5,536 nt of DNA from Methanosarcina sp. (GTDB taxonomy: Archaea > Halobacteriota > Methanosarcinia > Methanosarcinales > Methanosarcinaceae), in NCBI GenBank assembly GCA_003157235.1, contig PMJC01000119.1, positions 8,953 through 14,488 on the forward strand, written 5' to 3'. Shown piece by piece: positions 1 to 4,964 of the stretch. The number at the start of each line of letters is the position of its first letter. Positions within the stretch are counted from its first letter, which is position 1. Under the pieces are notes generated by a model, which was not told the DNA's origin, searched no databases, and saw only the letters and a program-made list of their open reading frames with translations. Position numbers and translations under genes: made by a program.

Positions 1-667
1 CTAAATTACCCAATAAATCGATGCTTGTTTTTGGTGCACGGAAAGAAACCTCCTTCATCTTCCAATAAGACCATATTGTCCCAAATATAGCAAAAGGAAC
101 GCTGACTAGAAACACATAGCGCCAGTTGTATACAGCTAGTACTCCACCCAGCAATAAGCCAATGAACTGGCCGGACATGAAGGCAACCATATTTATGCCA
201 AGAGCCTTTCCCCTCTCACTAGCCGGAAATACGTCTGTTATGATGGCTGCACCGTTTGACATGGTGAATGCACTGCCCACGGCCTGTATGAACCGGAAAA
301 TAATTAGCTCCAGTGCACCCGTGTTACCGGTGCTCGGAGTAAGGTAAAGCAGGGTTGATCCAATGGCGAATATCAGGAAACCCAACCTGAAGAGTTTTAC
401 CCGACCATACATGTCTGAGAGTCGCCCGAAGCTGAGGAGCAGCGTTGCAGTTACCAGACCATAGCCCATCAAGATCCACAGCAGATACTGGAATACATCA
501 GGAGCCATAGGGTTAATCTGTATACCCTTGAATATCGTAGGAAGCGCGATCAGAACAATGCTGTTGTCGGTCGACCCCATCAAAGTTGCTAAGGTTACAT
601 TGAATAATGCAATCCACTTGTATTCAACTCCCTTCCCTAATTTGCCAACGATCAATTTGTCTGTCAT
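1..667 (-). CDS. MFS multidrug exporter, DHA2 (EmrB/QacA-like) family, N-terminal part
   Basis: Proton-coupled drug/toxin exporter of the inner membrane, with only the first 222 codons present; the rest lies beyond base 1. Visible landmarks: a first helix about residues 18-42 ending in the D34-N-S-I-V...A-L-P43 pattern that corresponds to the LDxTIVNVALP motif of 14-helix exporters; MFS motif A at 81-93 ([13 protein letters not shown]) in the loop after helix 2; a motif-B-like R125-FIQAVG stretch; D145[12 protein letters not shown]; a motif-C-like G166-QFIGLLLGG at which the usual proline is leucine; then [14 protein letters not shown] (181-194). The 222 codons run without a stop. I chose the ATG at 667; an in-frame ATG at 706 would overlap the upstream padR gene by 17 bases, and neither start has a strong SD site. 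The gene follows padR by 22 bp on the same strand, so co-transcription and control by that repressor are likely. The substrate cannot be read from the sequence. Confidence 0.93.
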   Translation of the reverse strand, partial: MTDKLIVGKLGKGVEYKWIALFNVTLATLMGSTDNSIVLIALPTIFKGIQINPMAPDVFQYLLWILMGYGLVTATLLLSFGRLSDMYGRVKLFRLGFLIFAIGSTLLYLTPSTGNTGALELIIFRFIQAVGSAFTMSNGAAIITDVFPASERGKALGINMVAFMSGQFIGLLLGGVLAVYNWRYVFLVSVPFAIFGTIWSYWKMKEVSFRAPKTSIDLLGNL

Positions 668-689
668 ATTACTGTTTTCGCTTAACCTG

Positions 690-1139
690 TTACCTTCTAT
701 TATCATCTGTTTGTAGATTCTGAGAATTGCCATTGTATGCTTTTTCAGGCTGCTGATCAAAGCTCCGGATATTACCGACCTCATCACCAGTATCACTACT
801 GTCATTACCTTCAGTCACAATATTGATGATCTGAGACATTTCATCCAGGAGCTCCAATCTCTTCTGTGTCATGTGATCCAGAGCCACTATTCCCTGATAT
901 GTGATTGAGTACACCTTCCTGCGGCGCTCCTCCATCTCTTTGCTCTGGATTAAGCCATTTGACTCTAAACTCTCCAGTATTGGGTAGATCGAACCTGTAC
1001 TTGGGGTCCAGCACCCTTTTGAGCGGAGGGTGATTGTCTTGATTATATTATAGCCATGGGTAGGCTTATCCTTAATAATCTTCAAAACTATATACTTGAG
1101 AAAAACTCGCCTGATCTCTGTACACATTTTGTTTTCCAT
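690..1139 (-). CDS. PadR-family transcriptional repressor
   Basis: DNA-binding regulator of 149 residues that probably senses a toxic compound and controls the exporter gene 22 bp downstream. The winged helix-turn-helix is clear: helix 1 about 8-22, then K25[11 protein letters not shown] (25-36), a recognition-helix region 47-64 ([18 protein letters not shown], the PadR hallmark), and an arginine-rich wing 69-80 ([12 protein letters not shown]). A helix about 82-108 ([17 protein letters not shown]) would form the dimer interface, as in short PadR proteins of the LmrR type. Residues 110-149 are polar and acidic, probably disordered; the larger C-terminal domain of some PadR proteins is absent. 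I chose the ATG at 1139 because GAGG lies 8 bases upstream of it. The in-frame ATG at 1181 has no SD site and sits almost at the predicted transcription start. The effector is unknown. Confidence 0.93.
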   Translation of the reverse strand: MENKMCTEIRRVFLKYIVLKIIKDKPTHGYNIIKTITLRSKGCWTPSTGSIYPILESLESNGLIQSKEMEERRRKVYSITYQGIVALDHMTQKRLELLDEMSQIINIVTEGNDSSDTGDEVGNIRSFDQQPEKAYNGNSQNLQTDDNRR

Positions 1140-1153
1140 AATTCGAGCCTCAA

Positions 1154-1201
1154 CATCTCGAAAGATGATATAGCAAACCATGACATAACAAGAGATGATG
1201 T
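1154..1201. promoter_or_regulatory. Candidate PadR operator (dyad plus direct repeats)
   Basis: Between the TATA box and the padR start are a dyad CATCT-CGAA-AGATG (1154-1167), two direct copies of AGATGAT (1163-1169 and 1193-1199) exactly 30 bp apart (about three helical turns), and ACAT-N11-ATGT (1183-1186 and 1198-1201) abutting the TATA box. PadR repressors commonly autoregulate from sites overlapping the start region, so this is the natural operator position. The half-sites do not match the classic ATGT-N-ACAT order, so the call is inferential. Confidence 0.4.
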
Positions 1202-1208
1202 ATTTATA
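1201..1208 (-). promoter_or_regulatory. TATA box of the padR-exporter operon
   Basis: Read on the minus strand the sequence is TATAAATA, a near-ideal archaeal TATA element, preceded by purine-rich GAAACC that could serve as a BRE. Transcription would start about 25 bases downstream, near 1179, giving a 5' leader of about 40 bases to the ATG at 1139 with its GAGG site. The assignment rests on consensus and position only. Confidence 0.65.
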
Positions 1209-1430
1209 GGTTTCTAGTCAATTGATCCATCAACAAGCCTGAAAACTTGCAGAATATGAAAAATGATGGAGAATATCGAGGTGGATTAAACTTGTGCATT
1301 ATTGGATTATACTTATGAATAATATTCTTATGTGTGTGATATTCATGACAGAAGTTTACTTTAATCATTGTTTTAGTGGATTTTGCTCTTCGCAAATCCG
1401 TAATGCCCAAAGGTTTACAATTAATTATAA

Positions 1431-1536
1431 CTTACGCAGTTGAAGGGTAAAATAAAATCCTGTAATCTCTCCATAATTATTGATATTTAAATAATTAAGT
1501 GCTTATTGCTGCTACTTTTCAGTTTAACTGCGTTAA
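1431..1536. mobile_element. Possible MITE-like element or IS-end remnant
   Basis: The left motif (1431-1451, beginning CTTACGCAGTTGAA) and the reverse complement of the right motif (1516-1536, TTAACGCAGTTAAACTGAAA) agree at about 15 of 21 positions and face each other. They bound 106 bp with no coding potential. The 8-bp word AATTATAA occurs directly left of the left motif (1423-1430) and five bases beyond the right motif (1542-1549), which may be a target duplication or chance in AT-rich DNA. CTTACGC-type ends are seen on several insertion sequences, but I cannot assign a family. Confidence 0.35.
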
Positions 1537-1610
1537 TCCTAAATTATAATATAGCAATATTTTTATCAATGATTTAATGAAATAACCCTAATTAGACCTT
1601 AAATATTTGT

Positions 1611-1632
1611 GACTTACGCCGCTTAACTGAAA
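1611..1632 (+). repeat. Third copy of the CTTACGC...AACTGAAAA motif
   Basis: A third related motif (core CTTACGCCGCTTAACTGAAA from 1613) matches the reverse complement of the 1516-1536 motif at 16 of 21 positions and has the same orientation as the motif at 1431. It suggests nested or repeated IS-end sequences in the DNA upstream of padR. No matching inverted partner is visible elsewhere in the window. Confidence 0.4.
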
Positions 1633-1639
1633 AATCAAT

Positions 1640-2599
1640 CGCATCAAACCTTTAATTGTCTAAAAAATCGGTTTGGCCACAACCCATATAAAAAAACTAT
1701 CATTAACGAAAAATAATCAAACAAATCGCTACGGCCTACAAATCCACGTAAACCTTCATGTTCTTTTTCGTGGTTCTATCACGAGCCCTACTCCAGTCAC
1801 TAAACCATCTCCAAATATGCGCCCCACGATCCTTTATCCCCAAGCTCAAATAAACCACTTTAGCGACTATATGTTTTATTTTATGGTGGCTAATTTTTTT
1901 CCATTGTCATCGAATGAGAACCTTATCTTGTGCCTATCAGTGGCCTATACGTTGTTCAGATTTATAAGTATACGATTGGATACCTTCATCTGAATTCACG
2001 TGCCTGAGAAAATAGCTAGAGATATATTCCTCATCTGGAGATAAAAGTGAAATCAACTCTCAGATTTTGTTATCAGATACCGTAACCAGACTATAACTAG
2101 TTACATACGGTCAAACAGAAATTCATAACTCAGAGAGATATTGAATGGGTATATTCTATTGCTGTCTTGCAAAGTCACAGAATAAATATCTGTTTATTAT
2201 TTTACTGAAGAAATATTAATTAATTCTCAAGTACTAATTAACTAAAGCTATAAACAATATAGGTATTTATGGTAGTTGGTGATGAACCAAAATATTCTCT
2301 TCTAAAAGTGATGTAGCTTATAATAATTATCACAGCAAGTATCCCGTATCGAAGTTATTCGCTATCTTCTGCATGAAGAGCTTCTGAAATTAGGAAAAAA
2401 ATAGATCCTTTTACCTTAGGTGAATATCTATCTTTTAAGACTTGTCAAGCTTATTCCCGAAATCAAAATTTGCTTCTTTAAATCTCATTTTTGAGTAAAC
2501 GATTATTGGGTTCTTTATGAAGAAAACTTCCCAAATTCGTCATGATTAAGAATGAGCTCATCGCAAAACCAATTTTATTTCAAATCAGTAAAGTTTCAT
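1640..2599. other. Gene-poor intergenic stretch
   Basis: No credible gene is seen in about 960 bases. An open frame from a TTG near 1673 to 1993 has no SD site and no recognisable protein character. The segment 1720-1855 is clearly richer in G+C than its surroundings and contains a short hairpin (TCGTG 1768-1772, CACGA 1780-1784). Around 2094-2103 is a perfect 10-bp palindrome TAACTAGTTA. The remainder is AT-rich with frequent stops on both strands. Confidence 0.6.
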
Positions 2600-2712
2600 A
2601 ACTAGTACTGCGATTCCAAAGTATATCCACAAACCTGGACTTGTGAATCTGTTTATAGATCATAGATTTACCTACAAAACAAGGGATTTACTTTGGAATT
2701 GATACACTAGTT
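2600..2712. repeat. Imperfect 29-bp inverted repeat, 113 bp overall
   Basis: The left arm 2600-2628 (starting AACTAGTACTGCGATTCC) pairs with the right arm 2684-2712 (ending TTGATACACTAGTT) at 23 of 29 positions, with an 11-bp perfect core (ATTCCAAAGTA) and a 7-bp perfect end (AACTAGT). The 55-bp centre encodes nothing. It could be a small inverted-repeat element, a remnant of a mobile element, or a hairpin in a transcript. Confidence 0.5.
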
Positions 2713-2721
2713 CTCATGATC

Positions 2722-2775
2722 AGAAACTCAATTGATTATTGTAATATGAGATTCAGATAAGTAATATTGAGTTCT
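2722..2775. repeat. Small inverted repeat beyond the decayed minus-strand gene
   Basis: AGAAACTCAAT (2722-2732) and ATTGAGTTCT (2766-2775) are complementary over 10 bases with one bulged base, separated by 33 bases. It lies about 17 bases past the stop of the decayed gene ending at 2792. It may be a relic of that gene's 3' region; no T-run typical of a bacterial terminator follows. Confidence 0.3.
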
Positions 2776-2791
2776 GGGATTAGCTCTGAAT

Positions 2792-3260
2792 TTACTCTTT
2801 TTCTGTTTTCAGTGTCGGAGCTGAAGGAGCACTGCATTTTTTCAGAATCTCAAGGAGTTCTTCGGCATTAATAAGCATGATTTCCATAGAGTTTTTCTAA
2901 AGTTCTTCGTAGAAAGCAGCATTCTCAAAATTATGGCATTTGGAAAGCTCTTTCCAGATAAGGGGTAAAAAGTTCATCGTTCAGATCATTTCAGCTATGG
3001 GATCAGAGGAAACTTGAAATTACTTCGTAAATAGGGGGATATATCAGATTGTGCCCCATGAAAATCATCTGTCCTCCTGCATCAACGAGAATGCTCCCAA
3101 CATATACCATACTCGGAGTCCACGGATTGTAAGGCCAGGCACGAAAGAAGTCAGGCATAAGGCTCATAATGGTGATTGAGAATGAATCTGTATTCATCCA
3201 CCACCTCTTTCAGTCAATCACTTTTTCGTTTTTTGAATCTATTTCATTCAGGATTTCCGA
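2792..3260 (-). pseudogene. Decayed gene of unknown function
   Basis: Good protein-like sequence continues through several frames, with stops and shifts. Going downstream: SEILNEIDSKNEKVID, a stop at about 3210, then an open stretch 3003-3197 containing MPDFFRAWPYNPWTP and VYVGSILVDAGGQMIF, which may be a membrane or buried segment. In another frame comes SDPIAEMI, then NDELFTPYLERAF, then ENAAFYEEL, a TAG stop, and KNSMEIMLINAEELLEILKK ending with TAA at 2792-2794. Joining these gives a protein of about 155 residues with an amphipathic acidic C-terminal helix. Upstream at about 3298-3306 a GGGGAGGAG (minus strand) looks like an orphaned SD site, so the original start may lie a little further upstream. 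I do not recognise the family. At least two stops and three frame changes are needed, so the gene is not expressed as one product. Confidence 0.6.
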
Positions 3261-3388
3261 TCAAACCTCTCTAATATTTTGAAAGTTTGCTATTCTCCTC
3301 CCCTTTTTTGAAATGAATCCTCGAGTGGTTTTTTGCCCTGAAAGTTATTAAAATACACAAATAAAAAAATGGATACATATTTTGATGC

Positions 3389-3400
3389 TTAAATATATAA
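3389..3400 (+). promoter_or_regulatory. Candidate TATA box for the decayed FMN-binding gene
   Basis: TTAAATATATAA fits an archaeal TATA element and lies about 35-45 bases upstream of the inferred former start of the pseudogene at 3433, so transcription would begin near 3420. Position and consensus are the only evidence. Confidence 0.4.
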
Positions 3401-3432
3401 CTTTATAATGCAATTATTTGTTGTTGATTACT

Positions 3433-3843
3433 ATAGTAAAATTAAGTTAAGATATGAAAACTGTCTTTTCAAAGGTAAAGATCTTTCCTGTGGCTACCGT
3501 TTCAAAGGATGAAATTTCTAATGTAATACCGATTGGGTTCTGCCAGCTTGTGGATAATGAATCAATTTGGCTTGAAGACAATTTCATGGTTAAATCTCTG
3601 GAAAACCTTGGAAAAAATTAAAATTTGCAGTCTATTTATGGGGGCTGGAGACCGGCTGCTGCCTCTAGATAAAGGGCAAAGTAGGAATTATCAGTTCAGG
3701 AGAGACGTTCGACAAAATGAAGGCAGGTTTGCAGTAGCAAAGCCTGACTTCTTGTAAATACCCTTATAGGGGTCAAGATTAGCGAGGGCTTGCAGTGTGT
3801 TACCGTCCCGGGCGCAGGAAGAAATCTATATGATAGAAGCTAA
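3433..3843 (+). pseudogene. Broken pyridoxamine-5'-phosphate-oxidase-like FMN-binding protein
   Basis: Remnant of a small (about 135-residue) split-barrel flavoprotein of the PNPOx-like class. The longest readable piece is 3454-3621: MKTVFSKVKIFPVATVSKDE, then NVIPIGFCQLVDNESIWLED and NFMVKSLENLGKN. A one-base loss near 3619 (where a proline codon would be) moves the frame to KFAVYLWGLETGCCL, a TAG at 3666-3668, then IKGKVGIISSGETFDKMKAG. Another shift gives AVAKPDFL, and a last one gives VKISEGLQCVTVPGAG (from 3772) with a stop at 3841-3843. Upstream, in frame with 3454, the bases read I-V-K-L-S-stop-D, which looks like a former MVKLSED start with ATG changed to ATA and GAA to TAA. The parent family binds FMN, often with unknown physiological substrates. 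This copy cannot make a functional protein. Family assignment is from memory of conserved motifs. Confidence 0.82.
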
Positions 3844-3918
3844 GATTATAGTTATATCAAGAGTACTTTATCCAGAAAGGTAGCCAGGGAGCATCCAAAT
3901 CAAAATAATCTATGGAGC

Positions 3919-4149
3919 ATGAGTGTGAAAATGACTGAAGCGAAGGCTAATCCCCCTACTTTTTGTGAAAAGTTCTGTATAGTTTGCAAGGGTGCTAGGG
4001 CAGGAAATACAATTTGCAAGTATATCCAGGATATTGAACTGAAAATTTTCGGGAAAAATGGTTGCATTTGGGGAGCTGCAAGGACAAGATATTACGGAGT
4101 TACTCCTGATCAAAAACTCCCTAAAAAACTACCTAGAACTCAAAAATGA
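3919..4149 (+). CDS. Small cysteine-containing protein, function unknown
   Basis: An uninterrupted frame of 76 codons, basic, without a signal peptide or membrane segment, so probably cytosolic. Cysteines lie at 16, 20, 23, 33 and 49. The first three form C-x3-C-x2-C (CEKFCIVC), followed by KGARAGNTIC and later G48-CIWGAARTRYYGVTPD. This cluster suggests Zn or Fe-S binding. The spacing equals the radical-SAM cysteine motif, but the protein is far too short for that fold. GGAG at 3914-3917 is only one base from the ATG at 3919 but seven bases from the in-frame GTG at 3925, so translation may begin at 3925 (74 residues); the ATG at 3931 is another option. It stands alone between two gene remnants. 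The coherent motif-like composition and apparent SD site argue that it is real; a decaying piece of something larger cannot be excluded. Confidence 0.62.
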   Translation: MSVKMTEAKANPPTFCEKFCIVCKGARAGNTICKYIQDIELKIFGKNGCIWGAARTRYYGVTPDQKLPKKLPRTQK

Positions 4150-4170
4150 AAAAAATAACTAAATCAAATT

Positions 4171-4310
4171 GCATGTGGTTATCCAACCCTAAACAGATTG
4201 TCAGATGAACAATGACTCAATAAAAGCATATGACAAAGCAATTTGAATTAATCCACAACTACAGAAGCTTGGCACAATAAAAGTAGTTTATCAAATGAAA
4301 TAAATCTAAT
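4171..4310 (+). pseudogene. Remnant of a tetratricopeptide-repeat (TPR) protein gene
   Basis: Three frames together resemble one TPR unit and the start of the next: TLNRLSDEQ (about 4183-4209), SIKAYDKAI (4216-4242), a TGA in place of the expected E codon, INPQLQ (4246-4263), then in another frame AWHNKSSLSNEIN (about 4267-4305). AYDKAI-E-x-NPQ and AWxNKG are hallmark TPR segments. The piece begins about 20 bases after the small cysteine protein gene and is too short and too broken to be functional. A wholly eroded larger TPR gene is inferred. TPR genes are abundant in Methanosarcina, so local duplication and decay is plausible. Confidence 0.55.
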
Positions 4311-4753
4311 AACAGATGGTTGATACAATTTAGATTAAATAAATTCAATTTGTAGGTATAGGTATATATTTCTTATGCTTAAAGAATTTTAAAAAAAGTA
4401 TCTTTCTGATTTGGTGATCCTTATTTTATATTTTCAGGTAGTCTACCTGGTCCTGAGAGAACTGACAAGTTAAGCTCGAATAACTCCCCTCCTAATTTAT
4501 AGTCAGGCTTGAATTAAATTGCAAGACAAATGACTTTGATTGTACTCTCTGCCATCGAATATATGCATAGGTTTTCTATAATATATACTTTTCTATAATA
4601 TTGTACTATACATTAGTGGGAAAAAATAAAAAAAATAATTATTAATATTTAATTGTTTTATGACTGTAAAATATTTCATATGGCATTATTTTTCGTTTAG
4701 AAACTATTTTTCGTATCATTAATTTGAAATAACGAGGATGATAAATAATCACA
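4311..4753. other. AT-rich intergenic DNA upstream of the His-rich protein
   Basis: No gene is seen. The stretch contains a perfect odd palindrome CAGGTAG-T-CTACCTG (4435-4449), a 13-bp direct repeat TTTTCTATAATAT at 4572-4584 and 4589-4601 (period 17), and a 10-bp direct repeat TATTTTTCGT at 4687-4696 and 4705-4714 (period 18). Such sites could be regulatory for the gene starting at 4965, but nothing ties them to a known regulator. Confidence 0.5.
4435..4449. promoter_or_regulatory. Perfect 7-bp palindrome, possible operator
   Basis: CAGGTAG and CTACCTG flank a single T. This G/C-bearing symmetric site stands out in AT-rich surroundings and has the size of a dimeric-regulator site. It is some 500 bases from the nearest downstream start codon, so a role in that gene's control is uncertain. 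Confidence 0.3.
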
Positions 4754-4842
4754 TCTAGGTATATGCGCATCAGTACATAAAAAGCGAATAAAATTTGTAA
4801 TATCGTATATTAATAATAATAAATTGGAAGTGCATATTTTAG

Positions 4843-4884
4843 ATGGGCAAACAAATATTTAATAGAATAAAAAAGATACTCTAG
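4843..4884 (+). CDS. Mini-ORF, truncated copy of the His-rich protein start
   Basis: Thirteen codons, MGKQIFNRIKKIL, then TAG formed where the next repeat unit begins. An SD-like GGAAGTG (4826-4832) lies 10 bases upstream, as good as that of the full gene. Compared with the true start, one codon differs silently and two changes are conservative (R/K and I/V). It may be translated as a short basic leader peptide, or it may be an inert scar. There is no evidence that the peptide itself has a function. Confidence 0.4.
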   Translation: MGKQIFNRIKKIL

Positions 4885-4949
4885 GTATGTATATTAGTAC
4901 ATAAAAAGCGAATAGAATTTACAATATCATATATTTATAAAAATAAATT

Positions 4950-4956
4950 GGAAGTG
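4950..4956 (+). promoter_or_regulatory. SD site of the His-rich secreted protein
   Basis: GGAAGTG, one mismatch from the GGAGGTG complementary to archaeal 16S rRNA 3' ends, sits 8 bases before the ATG at 4965. TTTATAAA-like sequence at about 4934-4940 looks like a TATA box but would start transcription almost at the ATG, removing the SD site. The real promoter is therefore probably further upstream, perhaps around the conserved CATAAAAAGCG at 4900-4910. Confidence 0.6.
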
Positions 4957-4964
4957 CGTATTTT

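Noticed and set aside
126..347. Plus-strand frame opposite the exporter gene
   Set aside because: The minus strand encodes clear MFS motifs through this whole interval.
528..716. Plus-strand frame opposite the start of the exporter gene
   Set aside because: Antisense to the first helix and start of the MFS gene; no SD site.
1204..1410. Minus-strand frame of 68 codons just upstream of padR
   Set aside because: Its stop falls in the padR TATA box, and it has no protein-like features or SD site.
1673..1993. Plus-strand frame of 106 codons
   Set aside because: TTG start without SD site and low-quality composition; likely chance in DNA with few stops in this frame.
2300..2560. Possible further decayed coding sequence (fragments such as FKEANFDFGNKLDKS on the minus strand)
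   Set aside because: Short fragments between stops do not connect into a recognisable motif, so a gene call cannot be supported.
3533..3757. Plus-strand frame of 74 codons within the FMN-binding pseudogene
   Set aside because: It mixes wrong-frame sequence with only the final AVAKPDFL in the ancestral frame.
3910..4113. Minus-strand frame opposite the small cysteine protein
   Set aside because: Antisense to a better-supported gene and without a start signal.
3934..4149. Radical-SAM enzyme based on C-x3-C-x2-C
   Set aside because: About 75 residues cannot form the radical-SAM barrel and no other motif of that family is present.
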